DNA of 64,000 nt from Helicobacter sp. 11S02629-2 (lineage in GTDB: Bacteria > Campylobacterota > Campylobacteria > Campylobacterales > Helicobacteraceae): contig NZ_MLAN01000001.1 in the NCBI RefSeq assembly GCF_002272875.1, positions 248,001-312,000 on the forward strand. The letters are read 5' to 3'. The translations under genes and the position numbers were made by a program. Positions 34,850-44,972 of the stretch are shown in pieces. Below the pieces are notes generated by a model. The model ran no database searches. It was not told the DNA's origin and was given only the letters and a program-made list of their open reading frames with translations. Position 1 is the first letter of the stretch, and each line of letters opens with the position of its first letter.

Positions 34850-36742
34850 ATGTCAAAAGTATTAGGTATAGACTTAGGAACCACAAACTCTGCTATGGCG
34901 ATTTATGAAGGTAATGAAGCAAAAATCATAGTAAACAAAGAAGGCAAAAACACTACTCCTTCAATAGTAGCTTTTAGTGATAAAGGTGAAATCCTAGTTG
35001 GTGAAGTAGCTAAAAGACAAGCTATCACTAACCCTAAAAAAACCATCTATTCTATAAAAAGGATAATGGGGCTAATGTTTAATGAAGAAAAGGCTAAAGA
35101 AGCAGAAGCCAGACTTCCTTATAACATAGTTGATAGAAATGGTGCTTGTGCTGTTGAGATAGGCGATAAAGTCTACACTCCTCAAGAGATAAGTGCCAAA
35201 ATCTTAAATAAACTAAAAGAAGACGCAGAAGCCTACCTAGGTGAAAAGATAACTGAAGCAGTTATCACAGTGCCTGCTTACTTTAATGACAGCCAAAGAA
35301 AAGCTACTAAAGAAGCTGGAACCATTGCAGGCTTAAACGTACTTAGAATCATAAATGAGCCAACTGCAGCAGCCCTAGCTTACGGACTAGATAAAAAGAC
35401 TGAAGAGACTATCGTGGTTTATGACCTAGGTGGTGGTACATTTGATGTTACAGTGCTTTCAACTGGTGATAATGTAGTAGAAGTTTTAGCAACTGGTGGA
35501 GATGCTTTCTTGGGTGGAGATGACTTTGATAACAGAGTTATAGACTGGCTAGCTGAAGAGTTTAAAAGCGAAACTGGTATAGATATAAAAAGTGACATTA
35601 TGGCACTTCAAAGATTAAAAGATGCTGCAGAAAATGCTAAAAAAGAGCTAAGTAGTGCAACTGAGACTGAGATAAACTTACCTTTCATCACAGCTGATGC
35701 AAGTGGTCCTAAACACTTAGTTAAAAAGCTAACTCGTGCTAAGTTTGAAAGCCTAATAGATGACTTAATAGAATCTACTATCAAAAAAATCGGCGAAGTT
35801 ATAAAAGATGCTGATAAAAAAACTAGCGATATCAGCGAAGTAGTTATGGTAGGTGGGTCTACTAGGATACCAAAAGTTCAAGAAAGAGTTAAAGAGTTCA
35901 TAGGTAAGGAGCTAAATAAGTCTGTTAACCCTGATGAAGTTGTAGCTATTGGTGCGGCTATCCAAGGTGGTGTTTTAAAAGGCGATGTAAAAGATATCTT
36001 GTTGCTTGATGTTACCCCTTTAAGCTTAGGTATAGAAACTCTAGGTGGCGTTATGACTAAGGTTATAGATAGAGGTGCGACAATACCAATTAAAAAATCT
36101 CAAGTATTTAGCACAGCCCAAGACAACCAGCCAGCAGTTAGTATCTCTGTGCTTCAAGGTGAAAGAGAAATGGCAAAAGATAACAAGTCTTTAGGTATGT
36201 TTGATCTTCAAGGTATACCACCAGCCCCTCGTGGTGTGCCGCAAATTGAAGTTACTTTTGATATCGATGCTAATGGTATCTTAACTGTTAGTGCAAAAGA
36301 TAAAAATACTGGAGTTTCTCAAGAGATAAAAATCACAGGAAGCAGCGGTCTAAGTGATAGCGAGATAGAAAAAATGGTAAAAGACGCTGAGCTTCACAAA
36401 GAAGAAGATGCAAAAAGAAAAGTAGTTATCGAAGCTAGAAATAACGCTGATGCTGTAGTCCACCAAGCTGAAAAGTTTGTAAGTGAATCAAAAGATAAGA
36501 TTCCAGCAAGTGATCTTTCTAACCTAGAAACCCAAGCTAACGCGCTAAAAGAAGCTTCTAAAAACGAGGCTGCAAGTGCAGATGAGTTAAACGCAAAAAC
36601 TAAAGCCTTACAAGAAGCACTAGGCAAGGCTATGCAAGCAGCGGGCGCACAAGGTCAAGCTGGCACAAATCAAGGTGCTGAGCAACAAGCAGGTGCTAAA
36701 AAAGATGATGATGTAATCGACGCTGAAGTCGAAGATAAATAG
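34850..36742 (+). CDS. dnaK: Chaperone DnaK (Hsp70)
   Basis: A 630-residue ATP-dependent chaperone. Signature [15 protein letters not shown] near the N terminus, [14 protein letters not shown] near residues 190-203 and [17 protein letters not shown] near 332-348 are the three Hsp70 motifs. The C terminus ends [12 protein letters not shown] as is usual for bacterial DnaK. AAGGAA precedes ATG. A hairpin after the stop ends the operon. Confidence 0.98.
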   Translation: MSKVLGIDLGTTNSAMAIYEGNEAKIIVNKEGKNTTPSIVAFSDKGEILVGEVAKRQAITNPKKTIYSIKRIMGLMFNEEKAKEAEARLPYNIVDRNGACAVEIGDKVYTPQEISAKILNKLKEDAEAYLGEKITEAVITVPAYFNDSQRKATKEAGTIAGLNVLRIINEPTAAALAYGLDKKTEETIVVYDLGGGTFDVTVLSTGDNVVEVLATGGDAFLGGDDFDNRVIDWLAEEFKSETGIDIKSDIMALQRLKDAAENAKKELSSATETEINLPFITADASGPKHLVKKLTRAKFESLIDDLIESTIKKIGEVIKDADKKTSDISEVVMVGGSTRIPKVQERVKEFIGKELNKSVNPDEVVAIGAAIQGGVLKGDVKDILLLDVTPLSLGIETLGGVMTKVIDRGATIPIKKSQVFSTAQDNQPAVSISVLQGEREMAKDNKSLGMFDLQGIPPAPRGVPQIEVTFDIDANGILTVSAKDKNTGVSQEIKITGSSGLSDSEIEKMVKDAELHKEEDAKRKVVIEARNNADAVVHQAEKFVSESKDKIPASDLSNLETQANALKEASKNEAASADELNAKTKALQEALGKAMQAAGAQGQAGTNQGAEQQAGAKKDDDVIDAEVEDK

Positions 36743-36751
36743 GCTTTAACT

Positions 36752-36778
36752 TATGACTGCAAGCCTCTCGCAGTCATA
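36752..36778 (+). terminator. Terminator of hrcA-grpE-dnaK
   Basis: A 9 bp perfect stem TATGACTGC/GCAGTCATA with a 9-base loop, 10 bases after the dnaK stop, followed by GTCTAAGCTTTTT. Confidence 0.65.
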
Positions 36779-36798
36779 GTCTAAGCTTTTTAAAATCT

Positions 36799-36823
36799 TA
36801 GATTCTATACTTTATAGAATCTA
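36799..36823. terminator. Inverted AGATTCTA pair after dnaK
   Basis: TAGATTCTATA (36799-36809) and TATAGAATCTA (36813-36823) form an 11 bp stem with a 3-base loop, followed by GCCCCTTTT. A second terminator is possible. Confidence 0.5.
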
Positions 36824-37295
36824 GCCCCTTTTACTCTTACCACTCTTACCAAGCAACACAAAAATAAAATCTTATAGCTAAATAGCCTCTCCAAACAAAG
36901 CGTAATAATCTTTCATAGTGCATCTATAACATAAGTGCCATGTGAGACTAAGTCATACTCCTAGCATCAAGCTACCTTCTTTATTAGTCCCCCTTTCATG
37001 ACACTTCAGGAGTACAAAAGATAGACATAAAACATATTTTATAAATTTATAGAATCTATTTTTTATTAAAAACATTATGAGTAGATATGAAGTATCAACG
37101 TGGCAATCATATATTTTTAGATTCCACAACCATCCAAAAGCTGTTACTAATATATACAAAAACTACTATATTAAGATAAATATGTATCTTAAAGTTACAT
37201 ATTTTGATATAAACTTAGCGTAACAATCATTTTTCTAACACTTTCAACTATCTTTATGTACCCTGAAACTAGAAACAATTACATAAAGGAAAAGT

Positions 37296-38726
37296 ATGCA
37301 AAATGCAGATTCAGACTTTAAAAAAGTTTTAGGTAACAAAGAGGTTTTAGCTCTAGCTTTTGGAGCGATGATTGGCTGGGGGTGGATAGTTTTAACTGGG
37401 GGCTGGGTAACTGGAGCTGGCAGTATAGGTGCCATCCTTGCTATAGCTTTAGGCTCTATAGTCATCATCTTCATAGGACTTTGTTACGCTGAGCTTGCAA
37501 GCACTTACCCTTTTGAAGGTGGGGCTATGATCTTTTCTTTTAAAGCCCTTGGTCACTTTCCCTCTTTCATCTGTGCGTGGGCTTTGATCCTTGGCTACTT
37601 TTCAGTTGTAGCCTTTGAAGCAGTAGCCCTTCCTACAGTTTTTGACAACCTAATCCCGGGCTATCAGCACATCTTTTTATACAACATTGGCGGCTGGGAC
37701 TTATACCTCACTTGGGTTTTAATAGGCATGGCAGGCACAGTCATAGTAACAGCACTAAACTACTTTGGTATAGAGCAAGCAAGCATCTTTCAAACCATAG
37801 TCACTTTAATCATAGTAGTTATTGGCGCGGTGTTTTTCTTTGGATCTTTAATCATGGGGCATGCTTCTAACTTAGAGCCACTTTTTAACCACACACAAAG
37901 TAGCCACTTTTTCTCCCCTGCTATAGCTGGTATCTTTGCTGTGCTTATCATGGTGCCATTTTTGTTTGTAGGGTTTGATGTTATACCTCAAAGTGCTAGT
38001 GAGATAAACTTGCCACCTTATAACATAGGCAAGGTTTTAATCATCTCAGTAGTTGCAGCTATGCTTTTTTATGCAGGTATGACTTTTGCAGTAGCCTTTG
38101 TCTTAAAGCCAAGCTCTATAAACCCTAATCTTCTAACTACCCCTCAAGCTATGCAAGCAGTCTTTGGAGGCCACACTATAGGATTCCAGCTTATGATAGT
38201 TGCAGGCGTTGCTGGAATCATAACTAGCTGGAATGCCTTTTTTATCGGAGGAAGTCGCGCTATCTACTCTCTTGCTAAAGCTAAGATGTTGCCAGAGTTT
38301 TTAGGCTACATCCACCCAAAACATAAAACGCCAACAAGGGCTATACTACTTATGGGTATAGCAACCATCCTTGCGCCTTTGCTTGGGCGTCCAGCACTAG
38401 TTTGGTTTGTAGACGCTGGAAGTCTAGCTATAGTCATAGCTTACTTGCTAGTTTGCGTATCTTTTGTAGTTTTACGCTTTAAAGAGCCTCATATACAAAG
38501 ACCTTTTAAGGTTAAAAAGGGCATGGTTATAGGGATCTTAGGCATCATAGGAAGCATAATCCTTATAGCGATGTATATGCCTTTTTCCCCAGCTGCACTA
38601 AGCAAAGAAGAATGGATAATCTTTGCTGTATGGGTGCTTTTTGGTCTCTTTTTATACGCTGTAGCAAGAGCGAAGTTTGGCACTAAAGTATCTAAAAGCG
38701 TGATAGAAAGTATAGTTGGTGCATAA
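37296..38726 (+). CDS. APC family amino-acid permease
   Basis: A 476-residue inner-membrane transporter with about 12 spans. The first span GAMIGWGWIVLTGGWVTGAG carries the unwound Gly-rich segment of the amino acid-polyamine-organocation family, and FVGFDVIPQSASEINLP near residues 225-241 and ITSWNAFFIGGSRAIYSLAK near 309-328 are typical. Substrate unknown. AAGGAA precedes ATG 37296. It stands alone. Confidence 0.85.
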   Translation: MQNADSDFKKVLGNKEVLALAFGAMIGWGWIVLTGGWVTGAGSIGAILAIALGSIVIIFIGLCYAELASTYPFEGGAMIFSFKALGHFPSFICAWALILGYFSVVAFEAVALPTVFDNLIPGYQHIFLYNIGGWDLYLTWVLIGMAGTVIVTALNYFGIEQASIFQTIVTLIIVVIGAVFFFGSLIMGHASNLEPLFNHTQSSHFFSPAIAGIFAVLIMVPFLFVGFDVIPQSASEINLPPYNIGKVLIISVVAAMLFYAGMTFAVAFVLKPSSINPNLLTTPQAMQAVFGGHTIGFQLMIVAGVAGIITSWNAFFIGGSRAIYSLAKAKMLPEFLGYIHPKHKTPTRAILLMGIATILAPLLGRPALVWFVDAGSLAIVIAYLLVCVSFVVLRFKEPHIQRPFKVKKGMVIGILGIIGSIILIAMYMPFSPAALSKEEWIIFAVWVLFGLFLYAVARAKFGTKVSKSVIESIVGA

Positions 38727-39061
38727 GTAATGAAGTATGTGAAACTCCCTATATTATTACAAGTAAGCTTAGCTTGCGTGGTAATAATCATAGGGATAAA
38801 AATAATAAATAATCATATTTTTAAATATTTTCTTTTATCGCAGTTTGTCTTTGGCAAGCTGTAATCATGACATAAAGATAATGCCCACGCTGATATCAAC
38901 ATCTTCTAGTGCTTAACTAGTGTTTTATCAGTATAAAAAATAAGAATGTGCTTTAAGCCAAAAAAACTAGATTCTATAAATTTATAGAATCTAAAAAGTG
39001 CCCTAGCTAGTCTTGCTAGCCTAGCATACAGGGTAATGGCTTTAGTAAAAACACTTAGTTT
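38727..39061. other. Convergent intergenic region
   Basis: No gene is seen in 335 bases. The only structure is the 26-base perfect palindrome at 38968-38993. Confidence 0.55.
38968..38993. terminator. Perfect 26-base palindrome built from the AGATTCTA word
   Basis: TAGATTCTATAAA (38968-38980) is followed directly by its exact complement TTTATAGAATCTA (38981-38993), then AAAAAGTG; on the minus strand the arms are followed by GTTTTTT. It lies between convergent genes and could terminate the permease or the oxidoreductase transcript. Confidence 0.5.
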
Positions 39062-39598
39062 TTAAGAAAAAGTTGGATAGGAGTTTAATGCCTCTTTATA
39101 GCCTTTTATTCCTTTTTCTAAGATAGAAGCGTCATTTGCTATATTCATAGTGTCATAAACGCAGTAAGTCTCTTCTACTTCCATGCCAAGATAAGCAGCA
39201 CTGTGACGCTCTGGTAGTAAGTAGTCTTCTAAGTCAAAGCCATTTCTTCCGTCTTTTGTATATTTAGACTTTGGTGAGCCAGTGCTTACCATAAGCTTAA
39301 ACTTCTTGCCAGCTACTAGCTTTGGGGTTTCGCCAAATAAGATTCCAGTAAAAACACTATCCATATACTGTTTTAAAATAGTTGGCATGTTAAACCAGTA
39401 AACTGGAAACTGCATAACTATCCTATCAGCCTTACCTAGAAGCTCTCTTTCTTTTAGTGCGTCTATATTAAAGTCTGGATAAAGCTTAGCGATGTTTCTA
39501 ACTTCTATATCTTTTTGCCCTTCTATTGAAGCTATAAGGGCTTTGTTTACAACGCTTTGTTCTATGTTAGGGTGACCTAGTAGTATTAAAGTTTTCAT
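39062..39598 (-). CDS. NAD(P)H-dependent flavin oxidoreductase (flavodoxin-like fold, KefF/YwrO type)
   Basis: A 178-residue protein. The start MKTLILLGHPNIEQSVVN has the phosphate-binding GHP-x-x-x-S loop of the NAD(P)H:quinone oxidoreductase family, and DRIVMQFPVYWFNMPTILK with FPVYW is its flavin-ring contact. It probably reduces quinones with two electrons, limiting oxidative damage. It is a lone gene with ATG 39598 preceded by AAGGAT. Confidence 0.85.
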   Translation of the reverse strand: MKTLILLGHPNIEQSVVNKALIASIEGQKDIEVRNIAKLYPDFNIDALKERELLGKADRIVMQFPVYWFNMPTILKQYMDSVFTGILFGETPKLVAGKKFKLMVSTGSPKSKYTKDGRNGFDLEDYLLPERHSAAYLGMEVEETYCVYDTMNIANDASILEKGIKGYKEALNSYPTFS

Positions 39599-39706
39599 TG
39601 TTTAATCCTTTTAAAATGAGATTGGTGTGAAAATCCAAATGCTTTTTATTCTATATCAAACGTGATAATCAAACCAAATAGTTTTCTACACTTATAAAAA
39701 CTATCC

Positions 39707-41074
39707 TCACTTTAAAAACATCAAGATACTACTTACGACCTTAGAAGGACTGATATCTGAGACGTTATACTTTTTTGCAACATAGGGCTTAATAAGACCA
39801 AGGTTTGAAAAAAGCTTTACTCCATTAAAATTTTCTTCTATAGCGTCTTCATAAAGGGTTTTTGAGTTAGGCCTAAGCTCTCTAGGGTATTTACTAAAGC
39901 GTCCTAAGTTATCTCCATTAGCTAAGATTAAAGTAGGCTTATTTAGGGCGTTAGATAGGTGGGCTGGGGCATGGTTATTAACCACGTTTAATAAAGAGTT
40001 CTGAAGTAAAAATATAAAAGAAGCCAAGTCTAGCTTACCTACAAGATTAGTGATATTTGGATGAGTAAGTGTGCAGACTTTTAAGTCTTTCTCGCTTCCA
40101 CAAAGCACTATTTTTAAGTCTTTTTTTACTTCTAAAAGCTCTCTTAAGACCTTATCAAAGTGCTTATATCTTTTTTCTGGTAGACTTGATTCTAAAGATA
40201 CTAAGATATAGCTTTTATCTTTAAAGGTTAATACATCCTTATCTTTTATGGAATCTTCTTTGATATCCATAAGCTCAAAGTCAATCTTCAAGTCTGCGTT
40301 TAAAAACGCTTTTACCATATTGATATACCTATAGTGCTCAAAGTTTATGCAAGTGCCAGTATCAAGCACCCTATTGTAGAGATTTAGACATTCGTAGTAT
40401 TCATCTATATCTATATTGGCTAAGTTTCCTTTTATCATAACTTTAGAAGTAGCATTAGTATGCAGGGTTAGCACTCTAGTAAATTCAGTGTGTGAAAAGG
40501 CTGTGTTTAAAAGAAAGTGGGACTTAAGAAGGGATAGTTTTTTTAAAGTCTTGCTTAGATAGCCTAGCTTGTTTTCAAGCTTTTTTGTATCTATATAGAC
40601 TATATCTTTAAAGCTTTCTTTATCATAAAGCTCTATAAACTCTTTGCTTTCAAGCGCACTAACTAGTATTAAGTCGTATTTTTCTAAAAGATGTGGGATG
40701 GTGTTTCTAAAAAGTATATAGCTACTTAGTCCTTCAAGACAAAAAAGCACTACAGTTTTTCTTCTCTCTTGCCAAAAGTTTGGGTCTGCTTTAATTTTTT
40801 TTAGGCTTGCTACTAGGCTAACTGCGTTTCTTAATGCAAAGTTTAAAGACCTTTTTAAGCTAGGCTGTCTTAAGACAAAGCTCATATTAACATCTAAGAT
40901 ATCACCTAAAAAACTTGGCTTTAACACAGGTATATCTAAAGCTAGGGCCTTTTTTATAGACTCTGAGTTCTCGCTTATAACTAAGTCGCAATCTTGTAAA
41001 GTTGATTCTACAAAAAACTTATTTTCTTGAAAAAAAATATCTTTTATGGGCGATTGTATAAAAAGTTTTATCAC
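39707..41074 (-). CDS. Glycosyltransferase family 9-like protein
   Basis: A 455-residue protein whose second half resembles the GT9 heptosyltransferase fold: ILVSLESSLPEKRYKHFDKVLREL, then LKIVLCGSEKDL, NLVGKLDLASFIFLLQ and NNHAPAHLSNALNKPTLIL, the last lying where GT9 enzymes have GDTGPMHLAAA. The acidic catalytic residue and Gly are replaced (NNHAP), so activity is uncertain. It begins 9 bases after waaC and likely serves lipopolysaccharide core synthesis. Acceptor unknown. Confidence 0.65.
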   Translation of the reverse strand: MIKLFIQSPIKDIFFQENKFFVESTLQDCDLVISENSESIKKALALDIPVLKPSFLGDILDVNMSFVLRQPSLKRSLNFALRNAVSLVASLKKIKADPNFWQERRKTVVLFCLEGLSSYILFRNTIPHLLEKYDLILVSALESKEFIELYDKESFKDIVYIDTKKLENKLGYLSKTLKKLSLLKSHFLLNTAFSHTEFTRVLTLHTNATSKVMIKGNLANIDIDEYYECLNLYNRVLDTGTCINFEHYRYINMVKAFLNADLKIDFELMDIKEDSIKDKDVLTFKDKSYILVSLESSLPEKRYKHFDKVLRELLEVKKDLKIVLCGSEKDLKVCTLTHPNITNLVGKLDLASFIFLLQNSLLNVVNNHAPAHLSNALNKPTLILANGDNLGRFSKYPRELRPNSKTLYEDAIEENFNGVKLFSNLGLIKPYVAKKYNVSDISPSKVVSSILMFLK

Positions 41075-41083
41075 CTCTTGCTC

Positions 41084-42145
41084 CTAAGTCAAATATATCT
41101 GTTTGAAAGTTTCAAAAACTTCATTTGGGGTTATGCTTTCTACGTCAAAGACCTTGCTTTTATTACATACATATAGGTTTTTTTCTCCACTTAAAAGAAA
41201 GCGAGAAAGCGGGGTTTTTGAAAGGTTATTACCCCCTAGTCCAGATTCTACATTACCAAAAAGTGTGATACTTGGTCTGTTTAAAGCCCATGCTAGATGG
41301 GTTACTCCAGTATCACCACCTATAACGCACTCCATCTTACTTACTAGATACTTTATAGCGTTAAGGTCAAGTTTTGGAAGTAGGCTAGAGTTAACTTTAG
41401 CTTCTTTTAAGTCTTTGCTTAATTTCTTTGCTTTTATTTCATCATCATACCAGATAAGAAAGATTCTTATATTTGCCAAAGAAGATAAAAGCTTGGCTAG
41501 GTTTAAAAAAGATTGCACAGGATAAGTTTTTAAATCCTTTGAAGTCTCAAGTATAAAAAGTACTTTAAACTCTTTTTTATCATCTAAACTAAAGTCTTTT
41601 AGTGCCACTTTTGCCCTAGTCTCATCAAAGCCAAAGCTATCTTGACGCCTCTTTAAGGCTTTATTCATATCTATATCAATGTTAAAGGGATTAAAAAATA
41701 TAGCCTTGCTTCTAACTAAGACATTTTCTTGATAAGGCACATGCACTTTTTTGTTATAAAAAAGGCTAGCTAGTGCTTCTCTAATGGAATCTTTATCAAA
41801 ACCTATAAAATGCTTTTTGTTTAAAAACTTACCTATAAGGCTAGATTTAATAAGGCCTTGGGCATCTATGACATAATCAAAGCTTCCACAATTTTTACAA
41901 TATCTTCTTATGGCTAAGATTCCACCTAAAGACTTAAAAAGCTTTTTAAAAGGCAAGATATGAAGCTTCGTTATACTTGGAGAATCTTCTAGCACACCAC
42001 TAAAACGCTCATCTACAAACCACTCTATCTCACACTTTTCTTCACTTCCTAGTTTAGAAATGATAGCCTCTTTAAAGGCGTGCAAAAAACTAGCACTTAC
42101 AATAATATCGCCTAAGGCAGACACTCTAATGATGGCTATCTTCAT
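41084..42145 (-). CDS. waaC: Lipopolysaccharide heptosyltransferase I
   Basis: A 353-residue GT9 enzyme that adds the first heptose to Kdo in the inner core. The start MKIAIIRVSALGDIIVSASFLHAF is characteristic (R-x-S-x-L-G-D-I), YVIDAQGLIKSSLIGKFL marks WaaC-type proteins, and CVIGGDTGVTHLAWALNRPSITLFG near residues 275-300 carries the donor-binding GDTG. It is co-directional with ppx upstream and the GT9-like gene downstream. Confidence 0.88.
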   Translation of the reverse strand: MKIAIIRVSALGDIIVSASFLHAFKEAIISKLGSEEKCEIEWFVDERFSGVLEDSPSITKLHILPFKKLFKSLGGILAIRRYCKNCGSFDYVIDAQGLIKSSLIGKFLNKKHFIGFDKDSIREALASLFYNKKVHVPYQENVLVRSKAIFFNPFNIDIDMNKALKRRQDSFGFDETRAKVALKDFSLDDKKEFKVLFILETSKDLKTYPVQSFLNLAKLLSSLANIRIFLIWYDDEIKAKKLSKDLKEAKVNSSLLPKLDLNAIKYLVSKMECVIGGDTGVTHLAWALNRPSITLFGNVESGLGGNNLSKTPLSRFLLSGEKNLYVCNKSKVFDVESITPNEVFETFKQIYLT

Positions 42146-42169
42146 ACTATCTACTTAGATCTAGCTCTC

Positions 42170-43630
42170 TTATATAACTTCAAGTTTTATAGGAGTTTGA
42201 TTAAGCGCTAAAAGCTCAGACTTAAAAGCTAAAGAATCTAGTCTTATGCGTAAGAGGTTAGTTGAAAGGCTATACTCGTAGTTAGTAAGACGTTGCATGA
42301 TGTTAGCAACTGTTAGTATAAAGCTTAAGGCACGAAGTTTATCCTCACTTGGAAGGTAAGGAGCAAACTTGGCATTTGGCTTAAACTTAGACTTAGTTGC
42401 ATTTTCTAGTATGGTTGATATAAGCATCCTATCTTTATGAGAAAAGCCATAACTTAAAGCGTGCAGTGCTAAGTAAGCACTATGCTTATTAACATGATAG
42501 AAGTTAAAGCTTGCTCCTGCATTATAGATCTTAGAAGCGATTTCAAGATGATAAAGATACTTTTCATCAAGCTCAAAGCTTTCACTTAGAAGGAAAAAAA
42601 GCTCTTTTGCCCTTTTAAAAAGGATATTACTCTTTTGTATCTTTTTGCTTGCGTAGCCCGCACTTAGGGTATCTTGTAAGGCCTTAAGACTAGGCTTAAA
42701 GCCATGTGGGAATTTATTATTAGAGTTCCTTAGCATATCATGCAAGAAAACTCCTTCTCTAACCCCTACTCCACTTACTATAACGCTTTTTATATGTAAG
42801 ACTTTTAGTAAGGTAGAAAGGATTAAAACGCCCGGCCTTATAGAATCAAGCCTTGCAGTATCTATATTTAACTCTAAAAGCTCTTCATCACTAGCATGAA
42901 GTATCTTATCGCAGTACTCTATAAAAACTTCACTGCTGTTTTCATAGCCATGTAAACTATCAAAGCAGTAGTTTGTATTTTTAATGATGCACTTTGCTAA
43001 AGCCCTAATACTCCCTCCTATACCAAAGCACTTTTTGATATTTAGATCTTTTAAAGGCTCTATATTTTTAACTATATAGTCTTTGACATACTTCTTAGCA
43101 CCTTCTATATCGCCCTCATCAAAGAAAAGCTCTTTTAGCCTTATACTCCCAAGATTAAGACTTAAAAGGCTTTTTATATGACCTTCATCTATAAAAGCTA
43201 GCTCAGTTGACCCCCCACCTATATCCATGGTTAATCCAGTATTAGTATGCAAGAGATTAGCACAGGCAAGGGCACCAAAGTAGGCTTCTTTTGGACCGGG
43301 GATAACTTTTATCTTTATATCAGTTAACTCTCTTACTTTTTTCAAAAAAGCATTTTTATTAGGTGCATCCCTTGTAGCAGAAGTCGCCACACAAAACATC
43401 TTCCTAGTCCCATAGCTTTTAGATATCTTGTCAAACTCTTGGAGTGCTTTAAGCGCTCTAATGATGGCTTCTTCTTGCAAGTAGCCTTCATGCTCATAGC
43501 TTCCTTCTGAAATCCTAACCTTAGCTTTTAACTCATATAAAAGATGGAATCCAAACCTACTTGTCCTTTTAAAGATAGCCATCCTAGCAGAGTTTGAACC
43601 TATGTCTATAACGCTTGTAATCTTACTCAT
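42170..43630 (-). CDS. Exopolyphosphatase / guanosine pentaphosphate phosphohydrolase (Ppx/GppA)
   Basis: A 486-residue ASKHA-fold enzyme. Phosphate-1 loop VIDIGSNSARMAIFKR at the N terminus, TMDIGGGSTELAFIDEG near residues 138-154, and a C-terminal HD-like helical domain match Ppx/GppA. It hydrolyses polyphosphate or pppGpp; which one cannot be read from sequence. It lies between the ferredoxin gene and waaC, 24 bases upstream of waaC. Confidence 0.9.
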   Translation of the reverse strand: MSKITSVIDIGSNSARMAIFKRTSRFGFHLLYELKAKVRISEGSYEHEGYLQEEAIIRALKALQEFDKISKSYGTRKMFCVATSATRDAPNKNAFLKKVRELTDIKIKVIPGPKEAYFGALACANLLHTNTGLTMDIGGGSTELAFIDEGHIKSLLSLNLGSIRLKELFFDEGDIEGAKKYVKDYIVKNIEPLKDLNIKKCFGIGGSIRALAKCIIKNTNYCFDSLHGYENSSEVFIEYCDKILHASDEELLELNIDTARLDSIRPGVLILSTLLKVLHIKSVIVSGVGVREGVFLHDMLRNSNNKFPHGFKPSLKALQDTLSAGYASKKIQKSNILFKRAKELFFLLSESFELDEKYLYHLEIASKIYNAGASFNFYHVNKHSAYLALHALSYGFSHKDRMLISTILENATKSKFKPNAKFAPYLPSEDKLRALSFILTVANIMQRLTNYEYSLSTNLLRIRLDSLAFKSELLALNQTPIKLEVI

Positions 43631-43645
43631 TCTTTTTTCCTTTGG

Positions 43646-43837
43646 TTAACGATACTCTATAGCATCAACTGGGCAGGCTTTTATACACTTTGGATTAAAC
43701 TGCCTATCTTCTTCTATGCAAAAGTCACACTTTTTTGGATCTAATATATAAACGGGCGCACCTGCTGTTATGGCGTCATTAGGACACACTTGCAAGCAAG
43801 CATCACAAGCTATGCAGGCTTTGTTTATAAAAAGCAT
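43646..43837 (-). CDS. 2[4Fe-4S] ferredoxin
   Basis: A 63-residue protein with two cluster motifs, CIACDACLQVCP and CDFCIEEDRQFNPKCIKACP; the second has the long insertion between the second and third Cys typical of Alvin/YfhL-type ferredoxins. It carries electrons in the cytoplasm. Its ATG overlaps the speE stop by one base (TAATG), so it is translationally coupled. Confidence 0.92.
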   Translation of the reverse strand: MLFINKACIACDACLQVCPNDAITAGAPVYILDPKKCDFCIEEDRQFNPKCIKACPVDAIEYR

Positions 43838-44622
43838 TAGTTTTTTACCAGATTCTTAAGCAGCTTTTTTAGGTGGGTTGGAAGGATAAAAGCACTTTCA
43901 TGAAGCCTAGAGTTATAGTAGCTTGCATCTTCTAGCATATCGCTTTTTTGAAGTTGTAAGCTTGCTAGTGGATGATAGACATTACTCGCATAAGCATAGA
44001 TTTTTTTACTTAGACTAAAAGGAAGGCAAAAAGGCATCAAGATATTAAAGCTTGCAGTTGCTATAGCGATATTTGCTTTTAAAAGGGCAAGGTTTGGAAG
44101 TGTGCTTAAAGAGTAGATAAAGATACTTTTTTGTGAAGCCATCTTTGTTAAAGCACTTAGCTCATTAGCCTGAAGGCTCCCTAAATGGTAGATAAGATCA
44201 AACTTAGACCCCATAAGTGCCATGAAGCTAGTGCTTATTTTTATATTTTCACTACTTAGTGCAGCTTTAAAGTTAGGGAAAAAGCCACTTAGTACATTTA
44301 AAGATTCTAAGTCATTAACCACTAAGTCTACTTTTATACCAAGCTTACTTAAAAGATAGGCTAGCTCTAAGTTTAAGCTCCCATATATCAAAGCAGTTTT
44401 AGCATCTTCATGTGTGGAGTAAGCACTAAAGCCTAGCATCTGTGCTTCTTCTTCTACTTCAGTTTTGTAAAGTATCTCTTTTTGATTAAGCAGCACTATA
44501 TCGCCAAAAGTTTCAGTGCTAAAAAGTTCAAGGTGAAGATTATCAGCTTTATACTCTGTGATTTTGTGTTTGATACTAAATTGCTGTTTGTAGTCTTGGT
44601 TTAAGTTATCTGTGATCCACAT
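43837..44622 (-). CDS. speE: Spermidine synthase-like protein, Helicobacter type
   Basis: A 261-residue protein that aligns by eye with SpeE of H. pylori over its length: MWIT start, HLELFSTETFGDIVLLNQKEILYK, the FFPNF block, ILMPFCLPFSLSKKIYAYASNVYHPL and SARYYNxxIHxAAF-like SYYNSRLHESAFILP. SpeE transfers an aminopropyl group to putrescine. As in the H. pylori protein, the gatekeeping and substrate loop differs from standard SpeE, so the true product may differ. First gene of a minus-strand run with the ferredoxin and ppx. Confidence 0.82.
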   Translation of the reverse strand: MWITDNLNQDYKQQFSIKHKITEYKADNLHLELFSTETFGDIVLLNQKEILYKTEVEEEAQMLGFSAYSTHEDAKTALIYGSLNLELAYLLSKLGIKVDLVVNDLESLNVLSGFFPNFKAALSSENIKISTSFMALMGSKFDLIYHLGSLQANELSALTKMASQKSIFIYSLSTLPNLALLKANIAIATASFNILMPFCLPFSLSKKIYAYASNVYHPLASLQLQKSDMLEDASYYNSRLHESAFILPTHLKKLLKNLVKN

Positions 44623-44972
44623 TAAAACCCTTTTTGTGATTTTCGTTTAGTTTTATAAATAAGTAAGATTCTACCAAAATCTAAGAGGCTCTAATCAAGT
44701 TTGTTAGAATGGCTTTTTTTAACATTATCTTGTAACTAAGAATGCTTACACACGATGTAATCTTTAACTTTGCTATAAGCTAAGAGGTCTTTAAGCCAAG
44801 ATGCAATCATGCATCTTTTAGATTCCATAAAACTAAAAAAGCTTTTTAAATATCTGCTTATCACGCCCTGTTATACAGGGCTTACAATGACACTAAATGA
44901 CGCCAAAAATAAATAAATAAATAAAAACAAAACCTTGCGTCTAATAAGTGCTACTGCACTTATTAGTCTTTC
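44623..44972. other. Intergenic region between speE and the glycosylation block
   Basis: No gene is seen in 350 bases. It holds a 7 bp stem GCCCTGT/ACAGGGC (44865-44881), a short AAAT tandem run near 44908-44924, and the terminator at 44941-44966. Confidence 0.6.
44941..44966 (-). terminator. Strong terminator of the minus-strand glycosylation genes
   Basis: An 11 bp perfect stem CTAATAAGTGC/GCACTTATTAG with a 4-base loop begins 6 bases after the stop at 44973; reading on the minus strand a T-rich stretch (GGTTTTGTTTTTATTT) follows. Confidence 0.8.

Larger units (their letters stand above)
36743..37295. other. Intergenic region between dnaK and the permease gene
   Basis: Apart from two hairpins (36752-36778 and 36799-36823) it has no supported gene in 553 bases. 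It contains the 20-base string shared with 25120-25139 and several AGAATCT-type words. ORFs here lack ribosome sites. Confidence 0.55.
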
